Assembly: GCA_014649155.1 (NCBI GenBank)
Contig: BMSM01000010.1
Span: 124,001-188,000, forward strand
Direction: 5' to 3'
Length of the DNA stretch: 64,000 nt
DNA from: Streptomyces griseoviridis
Lineage (GTDB): Bacteria; Actinomycetota; Actinomycetes; Streptomycetales; Streptomycetaceae
Positions 16,353-24,885 of the stretch are shown here, piece by piece (within the stretch, counting starts at the first letter, position 1; each line of letters begins with the position of its first letter). The position numbers and the translations under genes were made by a program. A model generated the notes under the pieces. That model was not told the DNA's origin. It did not search any database and was given only the letters and a program-made list of their open reading frames with translations.

Positions 16353-16559
16353 ATGACCGACACCCCCGAAACCCCCGAAACTCCTGAGACCGAGAAGGAG
16401 ACCGTGGACAGCGAGACCAAGCGCAAGTTCCAGGAGGCCCTGCAGCGCAAGGCCGGTGTCAGCAGGTCCCAGCAGGCCCATCAGGACGGCCGGCTGAAGG
16501 CCAAGGGCACGGGCGGCCCCAAGGGCCAGAGCCGCAACTTCCGCCGCAAATCCGGCTGA
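16353..16559 (+). CDS. DUF5302 family small protein
   Basis: The 68-residue, highly charged protein has an acidic Thr/Pro/Glu-rich start and a basic C-terminal half (RKFQEALQRKAGVSRSQQAHQDGRLK) ending FRRKSG. It matches the actinobacterial DUF5302 family, short soluble proteins of unknown function found in nearly every Streptomyces. ATG 16353 follows GAGGAGG. It is monocistronic, 45 nt after the ABC-F remnant. Confidence 0.85.
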   Translation: MTDTPETPETPETEKETVDSETKRKFQEALQRKAGVSRSQQAHQDGRLKAKGTGGPKGQSRNFRRKSG

Positions 16560-16988
16560 CCCCCGCCCGGCCGCCGCGGTCCGCGGCACGCGACCGCGGC
16601 GGCCGGCACCGCCGCTCCCACGAACGACGGCACCCCTCTCGTCCCCGGGAGCGGGCACCCGCCCGCACCACCACGCCCGTTCGCCGCGCGTCACGCGCCG
16701 GGCCGCCCCGTCACCGGCTGCCCGCCCTGCCGGCCCGGGGCGGGTACGCGGACGATCGCGCTGTGCCGCCCGCGGAGATCGCCATGCCACGGGCCACGGC
16801 CGCGTCGGTCCTCGACGCCGGCCCCTCGACGAGGCCGCCGGTGCCGTGGCCCGCCGGATCACCGCCCGCCGGGCGACGGCACCCGGTCCCGCGTCCTGAC
16901 GACGGCGTCGTCGGCCGCGCGGAGGACCAGGGTCCGGGGCAGATTCCCACCGCCCTGCCCGGAGGCGTCCGCGCCGCCGCCCCCGGGG
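16560..16988. other. Intergenic, no supported gene
   Basis: Open frames occur on both strands, but their translations are low-complexity Pro/Arg/Gly text without recognisable motifs. A short plus-strand stretch near 16800-16890 reads like the tail of a degraded gene, but I cannot assign it. Confidence 0.4.
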
Positions 16989-17951
16989 CTACGGCGTCAG
17001 CACGATGCGACCGAGGACCTCGCCGGCGTCCATCGCCCGGTGCGCCCGTACCGCCTGGTCCAGGGGCAATACGTCGTGCACCACCGTGCGCAGGGTGCCC
17101 TCGGCCGCGGCGGCGAACTGTTCGGCGCGCACGGCCTGCCGGTCCGCCACGGGCACCGTCGCGGCGCTGAAGGTGGCGAACGTCAGCGACTTCTGGAAGG
17201 CCGCCATCATGACCGCGCCCAGCTCCGCGGGCGGTGGCCCGCCGACCGCGCCGACGGCCACCAGCCGGCCGTTCGGCCGGAGACGGCTCAGGAAGGAGGG
17301 GACGTCCGCGCCGGTGACGACGTCGAGGATGACGTCGTATCCGGCGTCGTCGGCCTCGACGCCCGCGCCGGACCGGTCCAGCACCCGGGTGGCCCCCAGT
17401 TCACGCAGCCGCGCGCCCCGCGCGGCGGAGGACGTGGTGACCGCGACCGCCGAGGCCCCGCCCCGGGCGGCGAGCTGGACCGCCGTGATGCCGAGACTGC
17501 CCGCCGCGCCCCGGACCAGCACCGCGTCGCCGGGGGCGAACCGCGCGTGCGCCAGGCCGAAGTGCGCCACCACCGAGGCACTGCCGAGCGTCACCGCGTC
17601 CACGGCGGACAGCCCCGCCGGCAACGGGAGGATCTCCGCGACGGGCGCGAGCGCGTGCTCCGCGTACCCGCCGCCCGCACCGGTGGACGCCCAGACCCGC
17701 CGCCCGGCCCAGGCGGGGTCCACGCCCTCGCCCACGGCGGTCACCGTGCCCGCCACCTCCCCGCCCGGGACATGGCCCGCCCGGAACCCGTGGGCGGCCA
17801 GGGCGCCGCTGCGGATCAGCGTGTCGACCCCGCCCACGCCGATCGCCTCGGAGCTGATCCGTACCTGACCGGCGGCGGGGACCGGGAGCGGCAGTTCGAC
17901 GACCGCCAACCCCTCCGGACCCCCGAACGCCTGTACCGCCACTGCCTTCAA
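16989..17951 (-). CDS. Quinone-oxidoreductase-type MDR reductase (zinc-free)
   Basis: The 320-residue protein is a medium-chain dehydrogenase/reductase of the NADPH:quinone oxidoreductase group. It has a GroES-like N-terminal domain (MKAVAVQAFGGPEGLAVVELPLP, with GVDTLIRSGALA and HVPGGEVAGTV) and a Rossmann domain with VLVRGAAGSLGITAVQLAA. It lacks the Cys/His zinc ligands of alcohol dehydrogenases, so it should reduce quinones or enones with NADPH. It is divergent from a TetR gene with 76 bp between starts, the usual arrangement of a reductase under its own repressor. Confidence 0.88.
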   Translation of the reverse strand: MKAVAVQAFGGPEGLAVVELPLPVPAAGQVRISSEAIGVGGVDTLIRSGALAAHGFRAGHVPGGEVAGTVTAVGEGVDPAWAGRRVWASTGAGGGYAEHALAPVAEILPLPAGLSAVDAVTLGSASVVAHFGLAHARFAPGDAVLVRGAAGSLGITAVQLAARGGASAVAVTTSSAARGARLRELGATRVLDRSGAGVEADDAGYDVILDVVTGADVPSFLSRLRPNGRLVAVGAVGGPPPAELGAVMMAAFQKSLTFATFSAATVPVADRQAVRAEQFAAAAEGTLRTVVHDVLPLDQAVRAHRAMDAGEVLGRIVLTP

Positions 17952-17995
17952 CGCCGCCTCCTCATTCCGGGCACGGTGCCCGTCCGCTCCCGGAC

Positions 17996-18026
17996 GTTAA
18001 CCGGACGCCCCCGTCCGCCTCGTTAA
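17996..18026. promoter_or_regulatory. Candidate TetR operator
   Basis: In the gap between the MDR reductase and TetR genes, CGGACG (18002-18007) and CGTCCG (18012-18017) form an inverted repeat around CCCC, flanked on each side by GTTAA (17996-18000 and 18022-18026). It lies immediately before the TetR start, where an autoregulatory site is expected. Confidence 0.4.
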
Positions 18027-18027
18027 A

Positions 18028-18675
18028 GTGAGAGCGGTGACCGACCGTTTGCCTCACCCGCCGCGCTCCGGCGCCGCGGACGACACCCTGCGCTCCGACG
18101 CGGCCGGCAACCGGGACCGCATCCTCGACGCGGCCCGCGCGCTGTTCGTCTCACGGGGACCGGACGTGCCGATGCGGGAGATCGCCCGGCACGCGGGGGT
18201 CGGCCCCGCGACCCTCTACCGCCGCTTCCCGACCAAGCGGGACCTGGTCGCCGAGGCCCTCGCGGACCGGATGCGGGCCTGCCGGGACATCGCCGAGGAG
18301 GGCCTCGCCGACCCCGACCCGTGGCGCGGCTTCCGCCGCGTGATCGAGCGGATCTGCGCCCTGCACGCACGCGACCGGGGCCTCACCGAGGCGTTCGTCG
18401 CGGGCTTCCCCGACGCACTGGACCTCGCCGCGGGGCGGGCGGAGACCCTGCGGACGATCGCCGAACTGGCCCGCCGCGCCAAGGACTCCGGGGACCTGCG
18501 CCCGGACTTCGTCCTGGCGGACCTCATCCTCGTGCTCATGGCCAACAAGGGCATCCAGGCGCCCACACCGGCCGCCCGGGCAGCCGCCTCCCGCCGTTTC
18601 GCCGCCTACGTCGTCCAGGCGTTCCGCGCCTCCCCCGACCACACCCCCCTGCCGCCGGTGGCCGGGCCCCTCTAG
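18028..18675 (+). CDS. TetR-family transcriptional regulator
   Basis: The 215-residue protein has an N-terminal TetR helix-turn-helix (NRDRILDAARALFVSRG, MREIARHAGVGPATLYRRFPTKRDLVAEAL) and a helical ligand-binding C-terminal domain of the type often next to oxidoreductases. GTG 18028 or GTG 18037 may start it; the preceding GTTAAAGTG suggests a leaderless message. It is divergent from the quinone-reductase gene and probably represses it in response to a small electrophile or aromatic. Confidence 0.85.
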   Translation: MRAVTDRLPHPPRSGAADDTLRSDAAGNRDRILDAARALFVSRGPDVPMREIARHAGVGPATLYRRFPTKRDLVAEALADRMRACRDIAEEGLADPDPWRGFRRVIERICALHARDRGLTEAFVAGFPDALDLAAGRAETLRTIAELARRAKDSGDLRPDFVLADLILVLMANKGIQAPTPAARAAASRRFAAYVVQAFRASPDHTPLPPVAGPL

Positions 18676-19079
18676 ATCCGCCCCAGGACCGGCGGGCCGA
18701 CCAGCCGGCGGACCTGTCCCCGGAGCCGCGCCGCACGGTGCGGGCGGTCGCTTCCGGCCGGGAGTGACCGGGCCGGCCGGCCGACCGGCCGCCGGGGCGG
18801 AGTACGTAGGACTCCTCGTCCGTCGCGGCGCCGGACGTCGTCGAACCGCCGGCGTGGAGGGGAACGTGCCTACGGCGGGCGGGGGAGCGGCGTCGTGCCG
18901 GGCGCGGCTCGGCAGGCACGCCGATCCCTTCCGGCACCGCGCGTCTCACGCGTAACGGGGGCGGGCAGCACCCAGCCGGGGATCTCCACCGGACAGTTCG
19001 AGGAAACCCCTCCGGTCGCCGTGGCACCCGCATAGCGTGCGACGAACGTCCGGGCCCCCGCCGCGCTAGGAGACCGCAG
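18676..19079. other. Intergenic, no supported gene
   Basis: About 400 bp between the TetR gene and the DUF485 gene. It contains G+C-rich self-complementary stretches (around 18775-18795) and, near 19065, the AGGAGA ribosome site of the next gene. No motif-bearing ORF was found; promoters for the symporter operon are expected near the right edge. Confidence 0.4.
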
Positions 19080-19454
19080 ATGTCCGGTGACAGCTCGGAG
19101 CCGCACCCGGCCCGGCAGCCGTACGGGGCCCGCCCGGCCTCCTGGTCCGGGTACCACCGCGCGCTGCGCGTCCTGCGCCGCGCCTGCCGGTGGCGGCGCC
19201 GGGCCGCCACGTTCGCCGCGCTCGGCTACTTCGCCGTCTTCCTGACCCTCACCGTCGAGGCGCCCGCCCTCATGTCCCGCCCCGCGCCCGGCGGCCTGCC
19301 CACAGGGGTGCTGCTGGCCCTCGTCCAGGTGCCCGTCACCTGGGCCGCCGTCATCCTGTTCGAGTACCTGTCCGGGCGGTACGTCGACCCCCTGGCGCGC
19401 AGCGTCGGCGGGTACGCCCGGCCGGGCGACGGCGACCGGGAGCCGCCGAGATGA
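19080..19454 (+). CDS. DUF485 small membrane subunit
   Basis: The 124-residue protein has a basic N-terminal segment followed by two membrane helices (FAALGYFAVFLTLTVEAPALM and GVLLALVQVPVTWAAVILFEYL) and ends in YVDPLAR. DUF485 proteins are encoded directly before SSS-family acetate/monocarboxylate symporters and probably act as accessory subunits. ATG 19080 follows AGGAGA, and its stop overlaps the ATG of the symporter (ATGA), so translation is coupled. Confidence 0.88.
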   Translation: MSGDSSEPHPARQPYGARPASWSGYHRALRVLRRACRWRRRAATFAALGYFAVFLTLTVEAPALMSRPAPGGLPTGVLLALVQVPVTWAAVILFEYLSGRYVDPLARSVGGYARPGDGDREPPR

Positions 19455-21229
19455 CCGACCTCGGCGGCTCCGCCCACTCCTGGTCCCTCGTCGCCTTCTG
19501 CAGCGTCGTCACCCTCACCCTGCTGCTGTGCGTGCTCACCGGCCCCGACCGCGACGACCTGGAGGAGTTCTACACCGGCTACCGCTCGCTGTCGCCGCTG
19601 CGCAACGGCCTGGCCGTCGCCGGCGACTACATCTCCGCCGCCACCGTGCTCACCATCGGCGGGGTCATCGCCCTGTGCGGCTACGACGGTGTCGTCCTCG
19701 CCCTGAGCACCCTGCTCTCCCTGCTGCTGCTGATGGTCCTGCTCGCCGAACCCCTGCACAACACCGGCCGGTTCACCATGGGCGACGCGCTGGGCCGGCG
19801 GATGCCGGGACGGGCCGTGCGGATCACGGCCTGCGCGGTGACCGTGCTGTCGCTGGTGCCGATGATGACCGTCCAACTGGCCGGCGTGGGGCAGTTGCTG
19901 GCGTACATCCTGGGCTTCTCCGACAGTGCCATGAAGACCGGGTGCGTCATCGGCGCCGGAACCCTGATGATCGCCTACGCGGCGCTGGGCGGGATGAAGG
20001 GCACCGCGCTGATCCAGATCCTCAAGACGGTCATCCTGCTGGGCTCCGGGCTGGTGGTCGCCGTACTCCTCCTGCACGCCTTCGGCTGGCACCCCGGGAC
20101 GATGGTCGACACCGCCGCGCGGCGCAGCGGCGCCGGGGAGGCGTTCCTGCGGTACGGGCTCCAGTTCGCGGACGGGCCGCACCCCGCCGCGGACATGATC
20201 AGCACCCAGGTCGCCATCGTGCTGGGCGGCGCCTGCCTCCCGCACGTCACCATGCGCATGTACACCGCCGGAAGCGCCCGGCAGGTGCGGCGCACCATGT
20301 CCTGGGCGGTGTCGTCGGTGGCCCTGTTCATGCTGCTCATCACGGTCATCGCCATCGGCGCCACCGCCCTGGTCGGCCGGGCCGGCATCACCGCCGCCGA
20401 CCCGCGCGGGAGCACGGCCTACCTGCTGGGCGCGCGGGCCGCGTTCGGCCCCGACGTGTCCCGTGTCGAGAGCCTGCTGTTCAGCGCGGTCACCACCGCC
20501 GTCTTCCTCACCCTGCTCGCGTCCGTCGCCGGGATGACCCTCGCCTGCGCCAACTCCCTCGCGCACGACGTCGTCGCCTCCCGCCGGGCGGGGCTGCCGC
20601 CCGCCCGGGAGACGACCCTGGCCCGGATCTCCGCGCTGATCATCGGCGTACCGGTGGTGGTGCTGGCCGCCCTCGCCCAGCACCGCAGCCTCCAGCCGCT
20701 CGCCACCCTGTCCTTCTGCGTGGGCGCCTCCGCCATCGCCCCCGCCCTGGTGTACACGCTGTTCTGGCGCCGCTTCGGCCGGGCCGGCCTGCTGGCCACG
20801 CTGATCGGCGGCTCGGTCGCCACCCTGGTGCTGATGTCGGGCACCCGGCTGGTCTCCGGGTCACCGACCGCCGCCTTCCCCGAGGCCGACTTCGGTCGGG
20901 CACCCGGCTGGTCTCCGGGTCACCGACCGCCGCCTTCCCCGAGGCCGACTTCGCCTGGTTCCCCTTCACCACGACCGCCCTGGTCTCCGTGCCTGTGGGC
21001 TTCGCCTGCGGCTGGCTGGCCACCCTGGCCGGCGGAGGCCGCGCCGCCCGCCGCGAATGCGACCGGTACGCCTCCCTCGAACCCCTCGTCCTCGCCGGGC
21101 CCCCACGCCGGGGACCCGGCTGGAGCCCGGGGGACGGACGGCCGTGACGGGGGTGACGCGCGCAACCCGGACCCGGCCGGCACGGTCGCCGGCCGGCAGG
21201 CGGCTACGCGGTCGCCGGGGCGGCCCTGA
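19451..21229 (+). CDS. Sodium:solute (acetate-type, SSS) symporter with frameshifted C-terminus
   Basis: Residues 1 to about 465 are a clear SSS-family cation/monocarboxylate symporter related to ActP/MctC. They include the DDLEEFYTGYRSLSPLRNGLAVAGDYISAAT opening, many membrane helices, and GGACLPHVTMRMYTA. Near 20895 the frame is broken by a perfect 59-bp tandem duplication (20836-20953). With the duplication the protein runs on in a wrong frame to 21229 as Pro/Ser-rich text. Without it the frame would continue through DFAWFPFTTTALVSVPVGFACGWLATLAGGG to a stop at 21145-21147, giving the normal last membrane helix. The wrong-frame tail also overlaps the end of the facing hydrolase gene. The transporter is probably impaired, unless the duplication is a sequencing artefact or is lost at some frequency. 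Confidence 0.85.
   Translation: MTDLGGSAHSWSLVAFCSVVTLTLLLCVLTGPDRDDLEEFYTGYRSLSPLRNGLAVAGDYISAATVLTIGGVIALCGYDGVVLALSTLLSLLLLMVLLAEPLHNTGRFTMGDALGRRMPGRAVRITACAVTVLSLVPMMTVQLAGVGQLLAYILGFSDSAMKTGCVIGAGTLMIAYAALGGMKGTALIQILKTVILLGSGLVVAVLLLHAFGWHPGTMVDTAARRSGAGEAFLRYGLQFADGPHPAADMISTQVAIVLGGACLPHVTMRMYTAGSARQVRRTMSWAVSSVALFMLLITVIAIGATALVGRAGITAADPRGSTAYLLGARAAFGPDVSRVESLLFSAVTTAVFLTLLASVAGMTLACANSLAHDVVASRRAGLPPARETTLARISALIIGVPVVVLAALAQHRSLQPLATLSFCVGASAIAPALVYTLFWRRFGRAGLLATLIGGSVATLVLMSGTRLVSGSPTAAFPEADFGRAPGWSPGHRPPPSPRPTSPGSPSPRPPWSPCLWASPAAGWPPWPAEAAPPAANATGTPPSNPSSSPGPHAGDPAGARGTDGRDGGDARNPDPAGTVAGRQAATRSPGRP
20836..20953 (+). repeat. Perfect 59-bp tandem duplication
   Basis: Bases 20836-20894 are repeated exactly at 20895-20953. 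The unit is not a multiple of three, so it shifts the symporter reading frame. Loss of one copy restores an ORF with a normal C-terminal membrane helix. Confidence 0.95.
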
Positions 21230-21941
21230 GCAGCAGCGCCGTCAGTTCCGCCGGCATCGTGACCATGCAGTCGTGGCCGGTGGGCAGCTCCCACACCACC
21301 GCCGGGTCGCCGTTGGGCTGGACGGCGGGGACGGGGCGGCGGGCGAAGCCTTCCGGTACCCCGGTCACGCAGTGCACATGGGCCTGCGGGATCGTGAGCG
21401 CGGCCGGGTTGTCCAGCCGGACGGGCTGCTGGAGGCAACGCACCGGATGATCGCTCGCCATCGACCGCAGCCACGCGATGTCGTCCGGGTCGGTGACCCC
21501 GAACAGCCCCGCGGGCGGCGGCAGTTCGGGCAGCGGCGGGACGCGCCAGCCGTCCCCCGAGGTCCGCGCCAGGTCGATCAGGTGCTGGGAGACGGGCATG
21601 ACGTCGACGGCCGTCTCACCGTCCCGCGGCACCATCGCGTCGACGTACACCAGGTGCGCGATCCGCTCCGGGACCCGGTGGGCCACCGACGAGACGACCA
21701 GCCCGGCGTAGCTGTGCCCCACGAGGACGACCTCGGTGAGGTCCTCCGCGAGGATCAGTCCGACGATGTCGTCCACGTGCGTGTCGAGGCCCACCTCGGG
21801 GCCGAGGAGACGCGCCTTGTCTCCGTACCCGGTCAGCGACGGCGCGAGGACCCGGTGCCCGGCCTCGGCCAGCAGCGGGACCACCCGGTCCCAGCACCGT
21901 CCGCTGTGCCAGGCACCGTGTACGAGCAGATAGGTCGACAT
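21204..21941 (-). CDS. Alpha/beta hydrolase (esterase/salicylate-esterase-like)
   Basis: The 245-residue protein is an alpha/beta hydrolase. It opens MSTYLLVHGAWHSGRCWDRVVPLL with the oxyanion HGA motif; the nucleophile elbow VLVGHSYAGLV provides the catalytic Ser. The LVYVDAMVPRDGE strand and the final GHDCMVTMP with the catalytic His follow. It belongs to the small-ester hydrolase subgroup (methyl-ester or hydroxynitrile-lyase-like). It is divergent from an MmyB-type regulator with 144 bp between starts, so that regulator probably controls it. Confidence 0.87.
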   Translation of the reverse strand: MSTYLLVHGAWHSGRCWDRVVPLLAEAGHRVLAPSLTGYGDKARLLGPEVGLDTHVDDIVGLILAEDLTEVVLVGHSYAGLVVSSVAHRVPERIAHLVYVDAMVPRDGETAVDVMPVSQHLIDLARTSGDGWRVPPLPELPPPAGLFGVTDPDDIAWLRSMASDHPVRCLQQPVRLDNPAALTIPQAHVHCVTGVPEGFARRPVPAVQPNGDPAVVWELPTGHDCMVTMPAELTALLLRAAPATA

Positions 21942-22020
21942 GAACGCGCTCCTTGCTGTGTCTCCCGGAGGGCCGGGCGGCCTGCGGCCACGCTGCCGCC
22001 ACGCCGCGGCCCGCACCAGG

Positions 22021-22040
22021 ACCCCCGTGATCCTGGGGGT
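22021..22040. promoter_or_regulatory. Candidate MmyB-regulator operator
   Basis: ACCCCC (22021-22026) and GGGGGT (22035-22040) form an inverted repeat with 8 bp between them, lying in the promoter region shared by the hydrolase gene and the regulator gene. A related CCCTGGGGTC element occurs before the second MmyB regulator at about 25194-25203. Confidence 0.35.
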
Positions 22041-22085
22041 GACAGGACCAGGCAGCGTCCCGCGGGGCCGCCCTACAGTGGACCG

Positions 22086-22925
22086 ATGACCGACGAACCG
22101 AACCCGCTCGGCGCCTATGTGCGCGCCCGGCGCGAGCAGGTCACCCCCGAGGAGGCCGGCCTCACCCCGGTGGGGACGCGGCGCGTGCCGGGACTGCGCC
22201 GGGAGGAGGTCGCGATGCTCGCCGGCATCAGCGCCGACTACTACCTGCGGCTGGAGCAGGGCCGGGACCGCAACCCCTCCGTACAGGTCCTGGAGTCGCT
22301 CGCCCGGGTTCTCCGGCTGGACGCCGCCGCGACGGCCTACCTGCTGCGGCTCGGCACGCCCCGCCCCCGCCGCCGGCCCGCCCCCGGCCGCCCGCGGCCG
22401 GTCCCGGCGGGCATCGCCCAGCTCGTCACCACGCTCGCCCTGCCCGCCGTGGTGGAGGACCGCGCCTTCGACGTCCTCGCCGTCAACCCCCTCGCGACGG
22501 CTCTGTCCCCGCGCCTGGTGGCCGGCGCCAACCGGCTGTGGGACCTCTTCCGGGACCCCGCCGAGCAGGACCTCTACCCCGACTGGGAGGCGGCCACCGA
22601 GGGAGCCGTCGCCGTCTTCCGGGAGTCGGCCGACACCGGCGATCCCCGCACCCGGGACCTCATCGGTCAGCTCCTGCGCACCGACCCCCGCTTCGGCCGG
22701 CTCTGGGCCCGCCACGACGTCCGCACGTGCGAAGGCGCCCCCATCCGCTTCGCCCACCCCCAGGTCGGAGAACTCACCCTCAATAGGGAGAAACTCGACA
22801 TCGGCGGTACGGACGGACAGGTGCTCCTCGTCCACCACCCGGTCCCCGGCACCGACAGCGCCGGCAAGCTGGCGCTGCTCGCCTCGATCGCGCGGACCCC
22901 GGCGGGCGCCGGCCCGAGGATCTAG
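22086..22925 (+). CDS. MmyB-type XRE transcriptional regulator 1
   Basis: The 279-residue protein has an N-terminal XRE helix-turn-helix (LGAYVRARREQVTPEEAGL, VPGLRREEVAMLAGISADYYLRLEQGRDRNPSVQVLESLARVLRL) followed by the MmyB ligand-binding domain (VVEDRAFDVLAVNPLATALSP, RRLW-type DLFRDPAEQDLYPDWE). That domain is PAS-like and may bind fatty acyl or aromatic ligands. ATG 22086 follows TACAGT by about 8 nt, suggesting a leaderless message. It is divergent from the hydrolase gene and converges on the acyltransferase gene, whose end is 6 bp away. It is one of three such regulators within 7 kb. Confidence 0.88.
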   Translation: MTDEPNPLGAYVRARREQVTPEEAGLTPVGTRRVPGLRREEVAMLAGISADYYLRLEQGRDRNPSVQVLESLARVLRLDAAATAYLLRLGTPRPRRRPAPGRPRPVPAGIAQLVTTLALPAVVEDRAFDVLAVNPLATALSPRLVAGANRLWDLFRDPAEQDLYPDWEAATEGAVAVFRESADTGDPRTRDLIGQLLRTDPRFGRLWARHDVRTCEGAPIRFAHPQVGELTLNREKLDIGGTDGQVLLVHHPVPGTDSAGKLALLASIARTPAGAGPRI

Positions 22926-22931
22926 CCGGCG

Positions 22932-24149
22932 TCAGCCGAGGACCTCGGCCCAGTGGCGGGGGAGCGCGGTGGTGTGGGCTCGGGGGACGTCGGCGACGAC
23001 GGCGCACCGCACGGTGTCCGGAGTGCGGGTGAACGACAGGTACACCAGCCGCTGGCTGTCGTCGCCGAGGTACAGGAACAGCGAGGCCCCGGCCAGCCGG
23101 CCCCCGAAGCAGGTGAACGACTCCGGGAAGTGCACGCTGCTCACGGCGAACGGGTAGATCCGGGGGTTCACCACGGTCCGCAGGGCCCGCACCCCGGGCG
23201 CCAGGGGCCGGGGCAGCTCCAGCAGCGCGCGCAGGGCGTCCCGGCGCCGCGAGTGCCGTACGGCGTCCGTCCGCCGGCGCACCTCGGCCACCGCGGCCGG
23301 CAGCGGGCCGGCGGTGACGGGGAGGTGCAGCCGGTGGAAGACGACGTGGTTGCCCGGCCGGTGCCGTTCCGCCGGGCGGCGGGTGGACATGGAGATCAGC
23401 GTCCGGGCGGCCGGCGGCGCGGCCGGCAGCCCCTGTTCCGCGCTCCAGGACCGCAGGGCGAGGGCCAGCGCGGCGAGGGCGACGTCGTTGACGCTGGTCC
23501 CGTGGGTGTCCGCGAGGGCGCGCAGCCGGGCCAGGGGGACGTCTCCGTACGCCCACCGCGCGCCGGGACCCCGCGCGGCGGAGTGCCGCATGGCCTGCCA
23601 GGGCGGGCCGGGACGGAGCACGGGCGCGGCGGCCTCCCGGGCGGCGAGCAGGCCCGCGCGGACCCCGGCCCGGCCGGCGGCGTACAGCGGCGGCCCGTCG
23701 GCCGGCGTGTCCGCGAGCAGCCCGAGGACACTGTGGGCGGCGCCGACACCGTCGAGCAGGGCGTGGTGCACCCGGAAGCAGACGCGGTGACCCCCGCGCG
23801 GGGACGGCCGGGTCAGCAGCCAGCAGTCCCACGGCGGGTGCTCCCCGCCGGGCAGCTCCCGCGTCAGCAGCGCCTCGCAGACGGCGTGCAGCGCCCGCGC
23901 CCCCTCGGGGACGTGCCGGTGGCGGACGTGCACGCCGGGATCGAGCGCGGCGGCGCGCACGGGCCAGTGCCGGGCCCGCTTCCCGGGCAGCAGACGCGTC
24001 AGCGCGGGCAGCGCGGCCGCCCGGTCGACGATCCGCCGCGTCAGCTCCGTCGTCGACGGCGGGCGCCCGTCGAAGTCGAGGAAGAACCCGGCGACGGGCG
24101 CCTCACGCATCGAGAGAAAAGTACGGTCGGTCGCACTGATGGAGTACAC
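22932..24149 (-). CDS. Wax ester synthase/diacylglycerol acyltransferase (WS/DGAT) family protein
   Basis: The 405-residue protein has the WS/DGAT layout. The condensing active-site motif HHALLDG (HHxxxDG) follows VCFRV in the N-terminal half, and the C-terminal half contains the family's VNPRIYPFAVSSVHFPES and LYLGDDSQRLVYLSF blocks. These enzymes transfer acyl groups from acyl-CoA to alcohols or diacylglycerol. It is somewhat shorter than the typical 450 residues. GTG 24149 is the start. It converges on the first MmyB regulator gene. The true acceptor is unknown; a specialised acyltransferase is possible. Confidence 0.8.
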   Translation of the reverse strand: MYSISATDRTFLSMREAPVAGFFLDFDGRPPSTTELTRRIVDRAAALPALTRLLPGKRARHWPVRAAALDPGVHVRHRHVPEGARALHAVCEALLTRELPGGEHPPWDCWLLTRPSPRGGHRVCFRVHHALLDGVGAAHSVLGLLADTPADGPPLYAAGRAGVRAGLLAAREAAAPVLRPGPPWQAMRHSAARGPGARWAYGDVPLARLRALADTHGTSVNDVALAALALALRSWSAEQGLPAAPPAARTLISMSTRRPAERHRPGNHVVFHRLHLPVTAGPLPAAVAEVRRRTDAVRHSRRRDALRALLELPRPLAPGVRALRTVVNPRIYPFAVSSVHFPESFTCFGGRLAGASLFLYLGDDSQRLVYLSFTRTPDTVRCAVVADVPRAHTTALPRHWAEVLG

Positions 24150-24248
24150 GTTCCGGCAACGACGCCGGGGCCGCGCGGGTCACGAGGCGCCGCACCCCCG
24201 CCCCGCGCCCTGCCCGGACCCGGTGCTCACCTCACCGCCCCGCCGTCC

Positions 24249-24761
24249 TCACCGCCCCGCCGTTCCCGCCGCCCTCACCGTGTCCGCTCGGCCGGCGACC
24301 TGACGCCGGAGAGGGTCTCCCGCGCCCTTGCGCAGTTCCCCCAGCCGGTAGGCGATGATGTCCGGCTCCCGCTCGGTGCGGCCCGCCATCGCCGCGGTGA
24401 GGCCGCTCGGGCCCGGTCCGGGGCGGACCGACTGGCGCAGCCGGGTGCCCGCCTCCGCGGCCTGAAGGGCGAGGCTCCGGACCGCCATGGCCCGCTCCGG
24501 GTCGCGGACGGGCGGACCGTATCGGCCGTCCGCGTCCGTCACCGCCCAGGTGAACGCGCGGGGCGCGGCCGGCTCGGTCACCTGGCAGACGGTGCGCCAC
24601 TCGCCGAGCACCGCGTGCCGGTGGTGCCCCTCGAAGCGCGCGCCGACCGAGGGCCCGTCCGCGCCGTCGAGCCAGGCCACGCGCCGCAGCTCCGGGCCGG
24701 GCCGGGCCGGCAGCCCGATGCCGGCCACCGGCTCCCGGACCCGCTCCGGCGCGGCCTCCAC
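24249..24761 (-). CDS. SRPBCC (polyketide cyclase/START-like) protein with disrupted start
   Basis: From 24761 the frame reads as an SRPBCC ligand-binding domain (ELRRVAWLDGADGPSVGARFEGHHRHAVLGEWRT, PRAFTWAVTDADGRYGPPV, ERE-DIIAYRLGELRKG). The expected N-terminal strand (RITDAPRTHCDILVEAAPERV) is encoded just upstream in the same frame but has no start codon. An ATG about 50 nt further up is in a different frame and would need an insertion of one base or a deletion of two to connect. The gene may begin at GTG 24761 with a clipped domain, or be frameshifted. The C-terminal helix is also unusual. It is probably a damaged copy of a common Streptomyces protein. Confidence 0.55.
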   Translation of the reverse strand: MEAAPERVREPVAGIGLPARPGPELRRVAWLDGADGPSVGARFEGHHRHAVLGEWRTVCQVTEPAAPRAFTWAVTDADGRYGPPVRDPERAMAVRSLALQAAEAGTRLRQSVRPGPGPSGLTAAMAGRTEREPDIIAYRLGELRKGAGDPLRRQVAGRADTVRAAGTAGR

Positions 24762-24885
24762 GAGGATGTCGCAGTGCGTACGGGGTGCGTCGGTGATACG
24801 CGTGTCATCCCTTCCGGTGTCGGCGGGGGAACATCATGTACGTCCCGTCCGGTCCGCGCAGCGGCCCGTCCGGAGCCGTGGTCCG

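Noticed and set aside
16763..17170. Plus-strand ORF between the DUF5302 and MDR reductase genes
   Set aside because: The translation lacks motifs and runs antisense into the reductase gene end.
19528..21147. Separate gene in the third plus-strand frame across the symporter
   Set aside because: Only its last 80 or so codons resemble a protein, and these are the original symporter C-terminus displaced by the 59-bp duplication.
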